In this document: in pieces, positions 7,759 through 16,295 of the stretch | Layout of the letters: each line of letters starts with the position of its first letter | Numbering within the stretch: the first letter of the stretch is position 1 | Origin: an uncultured Prevotellaceae bacterium | GTDB lineage: Bacteria > Bacteroidota > Bacteroidia > Bacteroidales > Bacteroidaceae | Direction: 5' to 3' | NCBI GenBank assembly: GCA_900314655.1 | Contig: OMWC01000003.1 | Coordinates: forward strand, 116,032-180,031 | Length of the DNA: 64,000 nt | Notes under the pieces: model-generated | The model's database searches: none | Seen by the model: only the letters and a program-made list of their open reading frames with translations | Told to the model about the DNA's origin: nothing | Made by a program: the position numbers and the translations under genes

Positions 7759-10700
7759 ATGATAAAAATCCTTTTCATATCTCTATTTACTCTTCTGGGT
7801 CTGTTGCCAATACAGGCACAGAAACGTGTGGGTGATTTTATCGAATCTACTTCCTATAATGATGATAAGCGCGGAACGGTGCGTGAACTGCAATATGTGC
7901 CTGAATATGACGTGGTGGTCTGCAAGAACGGCAACAACCGTTATACACGTGCACTCTATGGCGGAACGTCCGCTTACCGCTTGGAAACCAGCGACCGCCC
8001 CGTTTTTGCCTTGTTTCAAAACTCCCGAAACTGTAGGAACGTGAGTTTCCGCCTTACTTATAAGGGGCATACCTTGGCACTTGACAGCACAACCCGTTGC
8101 GAAGCACGCTATGCCCGCGGACAACGGTGGTATCGTCTGGAGGATAAGAGTTGGGGAGGAGCCAGTCTTTTGCTGGATGTCTGCTGTCTGGTGGATGCCG
8201 ACCGTGCTGCCTGGCATTTCTATACCGTGGGATTCCATGAGATGCCTGAACTGGAGGCTGTGGTGACGGGTGTGCGCGAAAAGCGGCTGCACCGTAATGG
8301 TGACATCGGTGCCGATAAGCCGGGATGCCTGGAAAGTGACGGTGAAGTGCTGCAACGCCTGAAGGTAACGTGGGAGAAACCGGGATTTGCCCAGGTGATG
8401 TCGGATAGCCTTCGATTGGAAAATGTGGACTGGCCTACATTCTGCCGACGTATGAAAGCCACGGAAGACCGTATAGAAAACTACAATCAGCAGGTATGGT
8501 TCCATACGCCCGATCCATTCTTCAACCCCCTTGGTGCTGCCATCGTGGCTGCTGCCGATGGGGCTTGGGACGGAGAGACTTGGCTTCATGGTGCCGTAGG
8601 CTGGCGGATGCCGTTGGCAGGCTGGCGTGCCGGCTATCTGGCCGATGTGCTGGGATGGCCGGATCGTGCCCGAAGTCATTTTGATGCCTATGCTGCCAGT
8701 CAGGTTGTCAATGTGCCGCCAACGATACCGCATCCTTCACAAGATTCTGTCCTGAACTTGGCAAGGGCAGAGAAGAAATGGGGTACGCAGATGTACAGCA
8801 ATGGTTATATCTGCCGCAATCCCAACCGCAACGACCAGATGCACCACTACGACATGAATCTGAACTACATCGACGAACTGATGTGGCACTTCGAGTATGA
8901 TGCCGATACTGCCTATATGCGGAAGATGTGGCCTGTCATTACGCGCCATCTGGAATGGGAAAAGCGTAATTACGACCCGGACGACGACGGCCTTTACGAT
9001 GCCTATTGCTGCATCTGGGCCAGTGATGCGCTGTATTATAACGGTGGCGCCGTGACTCATTCTTCGGCCTATAACTATCGTGCCAATCTGATTGCTTCCA
9101 AGATAGCCCGTCTCATCGGGGAGGATGGAAGCCGATATCAAGCCGAAGCTGACAAGATATTAAAGGCGATGAACAGCCGTCTGTGGTTGAAAGGAAAGAA
9201 CCATTGGGCGGAATATCAGGATATGATGGGGCTGAAACGGGTACATGAGGATGCCGCCCTATGGAGCATCTATACGCCTATTGACTGTGGAGCCTGTACC
9301 GATCAGCAGGCCTATCAGGCTACGCAATACGTGGATTCGTTTATTCCGCGCTTGCCGTTGCGCTTCAACATTCCCCAGAAGTATGGTACGCAGGTTGGCA
9401 TGCAGTCCATATCCCCCACGGAACAGCAATTCTCTTTGGTTAGCACGAGCGACTGGATGCCCTATTCATGGAGCATCAACAATGTGGCTACGGCCGAAGT
9501 GATGAACATGTCATTGGCTTACTTCAAGGCCGGACGTCCACGCGAGGGATTCCAATTGCTCAAGGCAAACGTTCTCGACCAGATGTACCTTGGCAGCAGT
9601 CCTGCCAATTTTGGGCAGGTCAGTTTCCTTGATGCCGCCCGTGGCGAGTGCTACCGAGACTTCTCCGACTGTACTGGAACTGCCGCCCGTGCCCTCATAC
9701 AGGGACTTTTCGGCATTGTCCCCCATGCACTCGATTCGGTGTGCATCATCCGCCCAGGCTTCCCTTTGGAATGGGAGCATGCTTCCATCCATACGTCCTA
9801 TCTCACCTACACCTATCGGCGTGAGGCCGGAGAGGATGTCTATGAGGTGGAACAGCATTTCCGCCAACCCTTGAAAATCATTCTTCGACTGAATCTGGGC
9901 AACGGACAGTATATCGACCATGTGGGTACCATGCAGCAGCATCAGGAGTTCCGTATGCCAGCAGCCATTCTTGAGGAATATGGCTATGAATCGGCCTATG
10001 CTTCGCAGGGACTCAAACATGACATCGGAAAACTCGTGGCCAGGGACTACAAGTATGAGCCCACTCCGTTGCATTGTCCTTATACTGCTTCTCAATTAGG
10101 TCTCGACGAACCTTCAGATGGCAGGACGGCCGAGCGCTATCCCGTTGACATTCATAAGCGTTTCAACGCCAGTGTCGCTGATATCTTCAAGCAGCAATAC
10201 CTCTCGCCGCGTCCCCAAGTCACTACTTTGCAGATTCCCACGCAAGGGGTAGGCGAGTGGTGTCATCCCCAGCTGTGTCCGGAAATCAACGACAGCGTTT
10301 TGCGCACCAAAGTCAGCAGCGGTCGCTATCATGTGGCAGGCGTTCCGTTCCTCACGCCATCCAAGGGTGAGAACATTGCCTACACATCTCTGTGGGACAA
10401 CTACCCACAGGAAATCGATTTCAAGCTGAAAGGGAAGTATCGTTATGCCTATTTGCTCTTGGCCGGTAGTACCAACCATATGCAGACGCGTATTGACAAT
10501 GCCGTGGTGATAGTTACCTATAAGGATCATACCACGGATACGCTTCACCTTATTCCGCCCTTCAACTGGTGTCCTATTGAACAGGACTACTACGTGGATA
10601 AGGAAGCTTTTAAAACCATACAGCCGCGTCCTTACCGGCTTTGCCTGGGCACTGGACAGGTGAGTCGTGACCTCGGCAAGACCTTGGGTATCAAAGGTGT

Positions 10701-10842
10701 ATATGGCCGTGAAATTCCCGGAGGTGCCGCACAGATGTTGAAGATGCCTCTCAATCCGCTGAAGAAGCTCAAGTCGCTCACACTCCAGACACTTTCAAAT
10801 GACGTCGTTGTAGGATTGATGGCCGTAACCTTGGAGAAATAA
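7759..10842 (+). CDS. Large secreted DUF4450-type glycoside hydrolase-like protein
   Basis: A 1027-residue exported protein. The ATG at 7759 gives a signal peptide ending LLPIQAQ; earlier in-frame starts lie upstream of the promoter. Residues about 25-200 match my memory of the DUF4450 domain (NGNNRYTRALYGG, RPVFALFQNSRNCRNVSF). Residues about 240-660 hold the helical barrel (DGAWDGETWLHGAVGWRM, NGYICRNPNRNDQMHHYDMN), and a beta-rich C-terminal part follows. Proteins of this kind occur in Bacteroidota polysaccharide loci and resemble alpha-L-rhamnosidase-like six-hairpin enzymes; the activity is inferred only. The gene lies alone between the two arms of a long inverted repeat. Confidence 0.7.
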   Translation: MIKILFISLFTLLGLLPIQAQKRVGDFIESTSYNDDKRGTVRELQYVPEYDVVVCKNGNNRYTRALYGGTSAYRLETSDRPVFALFQNSRNCRNVSFRLTYKGHTLALDSTTRCEARYARGQRWYRLEDKSWGGASLLLDVCCLVDADRAAWHFYTVGFHEMPELEAVVTGVREKRLHRNGDIGADKPGCLESDGEVLQRLKVTWEKPGFAQVMSDSLRLENVDWPTFCRRMKATEDRIENYNQQVWFHTPDPFFNPLGAAIVAAADGAWDGETWLHGAVGWRMPLAGWRAGYLADVLGWPDRARSHFDAYAASQVVNVPPTIPHPSQDSVLNLARAEKKWGTQMYSNGYICRNPNRNDQMHHYDMNLNYIDELMWHFEYDADTAYMRKMWPVITRHLEWEKRNYDPDDDGLYDAYCCIWASDALYYNGGAVTHSSAYNYRANLIASKIARLIGEDGSRYQAEADKILKAMNSRLWLKGKNHWAEYQDMMGLKRVHEDAALWSIYTPIDCGACTDQQAYQATQYVDSFIPRLPLRFNIPQKYGTQVGMQSISPTEQQFSLVSTSDWMPYSWSINNVATAEVMNMSLAYFKAGRPREGFQLLKANVLDQMYLGSSPANFGQVSFLDAARGECYRDFSDCTGTAARALIQGLFGIVPHALDSVCIIRPGFPLEWEHASIHTSYLTYTYRREAGEDVYEVEQHFRQPLKIILRLNLGNGQYIDHVGTMQQHQEFRMPAAILEEYGYESAYASQGLKHDIGKLVARDYKYEPTPLHCPYTASQLGLDEPSDGRTAERYPVDIHKRFNASVADIFKQQYLSPRPQVTTLQIPTQGVGEWCHPQLCPEINDSVLRTKVSSGRYHVAGVPFLTPSKGENIAYTSLWDNYPQEIDFKLKGKYRYAYLLLAGSTNHMQTRIDNAVVIVTYKDHTTDTLHLIPPFNWCPIEQDYYVDKEAFKTIQPRPYRLCLGTGQVSRDLGKTLGIKGVYGREIPGGAAQMLKMPLNPLKKLKSLTLQTLSNDVVVGLMAVTLEK

Positions 10843-10852
10843 AAAGAAATAA

Positions 10853-10885
10853 CTACCTTTACGCCACTTTGTGTCGTAAAGGTAG
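10853..10885 (+). terminator. Hairpin after the DUF4450 gene
   Basis: CTACCTTTACG pairs perfectly with CGTAAAGGTAG, 10 bases after the stop codon. No strong U-run follows, so it may be a weak terminator. Its right arm overlaps the inverted repeat arm. Confidence 0.5.
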
Positions 10886-10926
10886 GCTGCATTCAGGAAA
10901 AATCAAAATTTATTTTGTTTTTCCAC
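10879..10926. repeat. Right arm of the 3.3-kb inverted repeat
   Basis: Inverted partner of 7600-7646, with 24 perfectly matched bases at 10879-10902. The arm contains the -33 TTTG of the pdxK-like promoter. Confidence 0.8.
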
Positions 10927-10944
10927 TCGTTTGCACTACCTTTG
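10914..10944 (+). promoter_or_regulatory. Promoter for the pyridoxamine/pyridoxal kinase
   Basis: TTTG at 10914-10917, 19-base spacer, TACCTTTG at 10937-10944. The ATG at 10953 follows only 8 bases later, so the mRNA is nearly leaderless. Confidence 0.7.
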
Positions 10945-10952
10945 CAACCGCA

Positions 10953-11771
10953 ATGGCAAAAAAGCAGATATTACTCATCAATGACCTGGCAGGCTATGGC
11001 AAGGTGGCCACGGCAGCCATGCTTCCCATATTGAGTTATATGGGCTATCCGGTCTATAACATGCCCACGGCTCTGGTTTCCAATACGCTGGACTACGGAA
11101 AGTTCAATATCATGGAGACCACCGACTATATGCAGGGTGTCTTTCCGGTTTGGAAAGAATTGGGCTTCACTTTCGATGCCATCGCCACAGGCTTTATCTG
11201 TTCTGAGAGACAAGCCAAGATGGTGGTCGATTACTGTAGGGAACAGGCGGAGCGAGGCACGCTCATCTTCGTGGATCCCATCATGGGCGACGAAGGAAAG
11301 CTCTACAATGGCGTGACGGAAGACCGCGTGGAATGTATGCGTGAGATGATCAGCGTGGCTCATCTCATCTTTCCCAATTATACCGAAGCCGCCTATCTCA
11401 CCCGTACCCCTTATCAGCCACAGGGTGTCACCTATCGTGAAGCCCGCGAGCTGCTCGATCGTCTTCGTCGGATGGGTACTCGTTCGGCGCTTATTACCAG
11501 CATTCTGGTGGATGGTCATCCCTCGGTGGTAGGTTACAACCATTATACTGGTCGCTATTTCCTGCTCCCATACGAGGAAATTCCCGTTCATTTCCCCGGC
11601 ACGGGTGACATGTTCTCCGCCATTCTCATCGGCCATTTGCTGAAAGGCAAGCCCCTGAAGGCAAGCACGCGCGAAGCCATGGATGCCCTCTATCGGCTCA
11701 TTGATGTAAACAAAGACAACGAAGACAAGAACCGCGGCATCCCCGTGGAGCAGTGGCTCAGACTGCTCTAA
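10953..11771 (+). CDS. Pyridoxal/pyridoxamine kinase (PdxK/PdxY type)
   Basis: A 272-residue cytosolic ribokinase-fold enzyme that phosphorylates B6 vitamers to make PLP or its precursor (salvage). Supporting motifs are the N-terminal INDLAGYGKVA, the mid-domain VDPIMGDEG with FPNYTEAAYLT, and the C-terminal anion-hole motif PGTGDMFSAILIGHLLKG, all in the expected places. ATG at 10953 is preferred over upstream in-frame positions because the promoter lies at 10914-10944. The stop overlaps the convergent RluA gene by four bases. The window also holds de novo PLP synthesis (pdxST). Confidence 0.85.
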   Translation: MAKKQILLINDLAGYGKVATAAMLPILSYMGYPVYNMPTALVSNTLDYGKFNIMETTDYMQGVFPVWKELGFTFDAIATGFICSERQAKMVVDYCREQAERGTLIFVDPIMGDEGKLYNGVTEDRVECMREMISVAHLIFPNYTEAAYLTRTPYQPQGVTYREARELLDRLRRMGTRSALITSILVDGHPSVVGYNHYTGRYFLLPYEEIPVHFPGTGDMFSAILIGHLLKGKPLKASTREAMDALYRLIDVNKDNEDKNRGIPVEQWLRLL

Positions 11772-13390
11772 AAATCGGGAGCTTTCTCAAACTCCATTTT
11801 TTCACCCGTCAACGGATGGGTGAAAGAAAGGTATTCGGCATGAAGATAAAGGCGGTCGGAATGGAATCCGTAGAGGTCATCGCCCACTATTGGCATACCC
11901 AAGCCGTCGCGGTGGGCACAATGTACACGCAGCTGGTGGGTGCGGCCCGTATGGGGCGTGAGCAATACGCGGTAATATGGTCCTTCTTGACCAATAAATT
12001 CATATTCGGTCACTGCAGGTTTCCCTTCTTCGTAGTCAACAACTTGACGGGGACGATCCAAATAGTCGGGGGCGAGAGGTAAGGAGATTAAACCCTGAGA
12101 GACCCACCCCTGCCCTCCCTGTTTAGGGAGGGAGTTTTTATCTGCTTCAGAGGTAATAGCTCCCTCCCTAAAGGGAGGGCAGGGGGAGGGTCTGGTGGGC
12201 TTTGGTTTTTGCACCATTGCCACATAGCGTTTCTTCACTTCGCGGTTTTCGAACTGCCGTTGCAGTTGTTTATAGGCAAATTCGGTCTTGGCCACCACCA
12301 TCACTCCGCTGGTGGCTTGGTCGAGCCGATGAACCATCATGGGGCCTGTAGCCTTTGGGAAACGCTGCCGCATAATGTCGTAGAGTGATATTTCTCCTGT
12401 ATTGCCTGGAACGGAAAGCAGTCCTTCGGGTTTCACCACCACCGCAATTTGGTCATCGACGTATAGGGTTTGAACGTAAAAAAGACTCTCCCCCTTACCC
12501 CTCCTTATAGGGTGGGGAGAGCCCCCCCCCAGCCCTCCTTGTTTAGGGCGGGAGTTTTTATCCACTTCAGAGGTTGCCAAATCTCCCTCCCTTTGGGGGG
12601 GATTGAGGGTGAGTAGTTGCCACGTCAGTATCGGCTTACATTTCCCATTGCAGGCGGGATAGAACTGGAAATGGTGGCGGATTTCGCGCTTCGGACTCTC
12701 GCCCCACCAGAATTCGGCAACGGCCAGCGGCTTGAGTCCGTGCTGGAAAGCATATTGGAATAATTTGGGCGCACAGCATTCGCCCGTGCCGCCAGGCGGC
12801 AGCGGAAACTTGCGCAATAACTTCGGCGAATTATGGTAATCGCGCCAGATATCCACCACGTTGCGCACCTCTCCCTTAAAATTAATAAGGTTGTATTGTT
12901 CGAAAAGCCAGAGCAGCAGGTCGTTTGACATCTGCTTGCGTTGGTGTTTGAGGGCAAGTAAAGGAGACCCACCCCAGCCCTCCCTGTTTAGGGAGGGAGT
13001 TGTATTTGGGGATTCGAGAGATTTAATTTGTGCCTGTAACGCTTCAATCTCTTTATTTAAGGCAGAGATTTTTGCCTCTTCCTGCTTGTAATGTCCGTCG
13101 GGTTGCTGCGCATCGAAAATAGGAGGCACAAACCAATCCCAGTCGTTGCGGCCTGCCAACAAGCCGGCGTAGGCAGCGAGGAAGCCAAGACCCTCCGTTG
13201 TTTCAACCACCAGCACTCCAAACATTTCCCCTTTCTCTGCATCCTCCAGTAGTTCCTCGTGCGCATGAACATATTTTTTTAATTCCTCTGCGGCCAACAG
13301 ACACAGGGGATGCGGCTCATAGCAGAACGGATTGTTTAGCTGTGAGGGTGGCTCAATGTCGGTGTGCAATGGATGGATTCGCGGATTCAT
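11768..13390 (-). CDS. RluA-family pseudouridine synthase with palindromic-repeat insertions
   Basis: A 540-residue RNA pseudouridine synthase, longer than usual. The N-terminal half (residues 1-290) carries the Bacteroidota-type extension seen in 23S rRNA/tRNA-32 RluA homologues. The catalytic half has MVHRLDQATSGVMVVAKT with the catalytic Asp in HRLD, and PHTGRTHQLRVH. Three low-complexity segments (TTPSLNREGWGGS; NPPQREGDLATSEVDKN to PIRRGKGES; PCPPFREGAITSEADKN) are encoded by family-1 palindromic repeats and interrupt the protein in frame. The reading frame survives all three, so the gene is probably functional. Its promoter at 13396-13403 leaves a leader of almost nothing before ATG 13390. 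Confidence 0.85.
   Translation of the reverse strand: MNPRIHPLHTDIEPPSQLNNPFCYEPHPLCLLAAEELKKYVHAHEELLEDAEKGEMFGVLVVETTEGLGFLAAYAGLLAGRNDWDWFVPPIFDAQQPDGHYKQEEAKISALNKEIEALQAQIKSLESPNTTPSLNREGWGGSPLLALKHQRKQMSNDLLLWLFEQYNLINFKGEVRNVVDIWRDYHNSPKLLRKFPLPPGGTGECCAPKLFQYAFQHGLKPLAVAEFWWGESPKREIRHHFQFYPACNGKCKPILTWQLLTLNPPQREGDLATSEVDKNSRPKQGGLGGGSPHPIRRGKGESLFYVQTLYVDDQIAVVVKPEGLLSVPGNTGEISLYDIMRQRFPKATGPMMVHRLDQATSGVMVVAKTEFAYKQLQRQFENREVKKRYVAMVQKPKPTRPSPCPPFREGAITSEADKNSLPKQGGQGWVSQGLISLPLAPDYLDRPRQVVDYEEGKPAVTEYEFIGQEGPYYRVLLTPHTGRTHQLRVHCAHRDGLGMPIVGDDLYGFHSDRLYLHAEYLSFTHPLTGEKMEFEKAPDF
12101..12193. repeat. Family-1 palindromic repeat pair in the RluA gene
   Basis: Two CCCTCCC/GGGAGGG elements, joined by a segment containing ATCTGCTTCAGAGG, are inserted in frame between the catalytic motifs. 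Confidence 0.75.
12485..12613. repeat. Family-1 palindromic repeat cluster in the RluA gene
   Basis: Three adjacent GC-rich palindromic units, joined by a segment (ATCCACTTCAGAGG) almost identical to the joiner at 12101-12193. This shows the composite unit itself has been copied. Confidence 0.75.
12966..13000. repeat. Family-1 palindromic repeat in the RluA gene
   Basis: GACCCACCCCAGCCCTCCCT then GTTTAGGGAGGGAG, in frame, encoding part of TTPSLNREGWGGS. Confidence 0.75.
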
Positions 13391-13395
13391 AGATG

Positions 13396-13403
13396 CAAAG
13401 ATA
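13396..13403 (-). promoter_or_regulatory. Promoter -7 element for the RluA gene
   Basis: TATCTTTG on the minus strand only 5 bases before ATG 13390, implying a leaderless or near-leaderless mRNA. Confidence 0.6.
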
Positions 13404-13448
13404 CAAAATGTTTATAAAAGACAGGCGAAAAATGTGGTAGAATTAATA

Positions 13449-13481
13449 AAGAAGCCGCATCTTGAACAGGTGCGGCTTCTT
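13449..13481 (-). terminator. eno: Terminator of enolase
   Basis: AAGAAGCCGCA and TGCGGCTTCTT form an 11-bp stem 18 bases after the enolase stop, followed on the minus strand by TATTAATT. Confidence 0.75.
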
Positions 13482-13498
13482 CTATGGGAAGTAATGGA

Positions 13499-14869
<1,371 letters not shown>

Positions 14870-14888
14870 TTACAATCTTTTCTTCGTG

Positions 14889-14896
14889 CAAAGATA
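14889..14896 (-). promoter_or_regulatory. eno: Promoter -7 element for enolase
   Basis: TATCTTTG on the minus strand, 80 bases before the start codon. The leader contains short direct repeats of ATGAGT/TATAAGT type. Confidence 0.65.
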
Positions 14897-14901
14897 AAAA
14901 G

Positions 14902-14932
14902 AAAAAGGCAATAACGCGAGCGTTGCCTTTTT
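14902..14932 (-). terminator. Intrinsic terminator upstream of enolase
   Basis: AAAAAGGCAA and TTGCCTTTTT arms, with an inner AACG/CGTT pairing. The symmetrical A/T flanks allow function on either strand; the likely client is the RidA-like gene ending at 15149. Confidence 0.65.
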
Positions 14933-15027
14933 CTCTTAATCTTTTTTAATATTATTGAGGGATGATTGGAATGCTGGGGTTACAATTCTGCCCGTATCCT
15001 TGACTTCCATGTACACATCAGCATGGG

Positions 15028-15115
15028 GACAAACTAATTTAGTTTGTAGTTCGTCTGAAGTCTGGAAGCATTCCTTCTGAAGTCTGGAAACGGAACAAAC
15101 TAATTTACTTTGTTC
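15028..15115. repeat. Family-2 interspersed inverted repeat
   Basis: ACAAACTAATTTAGTTTGT and GGAACAAACTAATTTACTTT palindromes flank two TCTGAAGTCTGGAA direct repeats. A related element of 93 bases lies at 57874-57966. It occupies most of the 340-base gap before enolase. Confidence 0.7.
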
Positions 15116-15148
15116 CAGAGCCAGCCATCAGGTCCATTGGAGCCAGAC

Positions 15149-16234
15149 TTAGGCTTTCACGGCCATACACTCCATTTCAATCAGCCAGCCTGGGCGGCAG
15201 ACGGGTGCAAGAAGGAAGACGACGGGCTTCTGGGGGAAGCATTCCTCGTAGATGTCGCGTACGACGGCATAGTCGGCCGTGTCGCGCAGATAGACGATCA
15301 TGGGTGCCACGTCGGCATAAGTGGCTCCGGCTTCTGAGAGCAGGGCCTGCACGTTCTCCAGCATGCGGTCGGTCTGGCGGCGGATGTCGTGTTCGTGCAT
15401 CACCTGTCCTTGATTGTTGATACTGGCAGTACCGGAGATAAAGATGTGGCGACGGTCGGAATGGTCGATATAAGTGCCGCGCTCGAAACTCACGCCGTAT
15501 TCGCTCGTGCGGTTCAGATGGTCGGCAGCATGCAGATAATGAATCTGGCTGGGCTCGATGCCGCGGATGGCATAGGCATCCATCTGGACAAAAATGCGGG
15601 GATCGGCCTGACGGCCGGCAATGCCGGTTGAGGCAATGAAATGGTCGGTAAGGCCATGCTGGGCAAACACTTCGTTGCGGGCGCGAACCATTCCCTTGTA
15701 GCGGTTATCCACGTCGTTGATGAAAAGCCATGTTCGGATGCAGTTGTCGGCTAGCGTGCAATGCTCTCTTTCGAGTTCGTTTACATATTGGTCGAAAATG
15801 GTGAGGGCCTGTGCGTGGGAGTCTTCGCCCTCTGCGTGCATGTTGGAAAGCCATAGATGATGGAGTCCGTCCCAGTCGTATTCCGTGCGGTTGTCGCCTG
15901 TGGTGATCTCGATGTCGGATAAGAGATACACCCAGAGGGCAATCTTCGTGCCGTCGAGCGGGGGCTGCTGGATGATGGATACGGCTCCTTTCTCCTTGAT
16001 GAAGAGTGCCTGATTGGTGGCATCGCTCACAAAATAGCGCTTCATCACGGGCTGGGCATTGCCCAAGTGCTCTTGCTGTACAAGCACGGCAGCCGTTCTC
16101 ACGGCGAGATATTGCTCCTGGAAGGTGTCCAAGGGATTGGTAGCATGTATCATGACATGGTATTCCCTTTTGCCGGTCTTGGAGCAGAATTCGAAAATCT
16201 CTGCGGTGGCTCCGTTGTAGTTGATAATAGGCAT
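15149..16234 (-). CDS. RidA/YjgF-like two-domain protein
   Basis: A 361-residue cytosolic protein. The C-terminal part (from about residue 230) has the RidA-like arrangement: RRHIFISGTASINNQG, then QTDRMLENVQALLSEAGATY and VVFLLAPVCRPGWLIEMECMA. RidA proteins remove reactive enamine/imine intermediates. The N-terminal part (YAVRTAAVLVQQ, LWVYLLSDIE) looks like a second, diverged copy, an arrangement also seen in chorismatase-like proteins, so the activity is open. The canonical RidA Arg (in R-x-C contexts) appears as CRPGWLIE. I start at ATG 16234, because TAACTTTG at 16262-16269 would lie inside a longer frame. Confidence 0.65.
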   Translation of the reverse strand: MPIINYNGATAEIFEFCSKTGKREYHVMIHATNPLDTFQEQYLAVRTAAVLVQQEHLGNAQPVMKRYFVSDATNQALFIKEKGAVSIIQQPPLDGTKIALWVYLLSDIEITTGDNRTEYDWDGLHHLWLSNMHAEGEDSHAQALTIFDQYVNELEREHCTLADNCIRTWLFINDVDNRYKGMVRARNEVFAQHGLTDHFIASTGIAGRQADPRIFVQMDAYAIRGIEPSQIHYLHAADHLNRTSEYGVSFERGTYIDHSDRRHIFISGTASINNQGQVMHEHDIRRQTDRMLENVQALLSEAGATYADVAPMIVYLRDTADYAVVRDIYEECFPQKPVVFLLAPVCRPGWLIEMECMAVKA

Positions 16235-16261
16235 GCTTGTATTCTTTTTCTTTTCAGGGTG

Positions 16262-16269
16262 CAAAGTTA
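16262..16269 (-). promoter_or_regulatory. Promoter -7 element for the RidA-like gene
   Basis: TAACTTTG on the minus strand, 27 bases before ATG 16234, between the CcsBA stop and the RidA-like start. Confidence 0.6.
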
Positions 16270-16295
16270 CGCTTTTTATTTCATTTGCGCAAATC

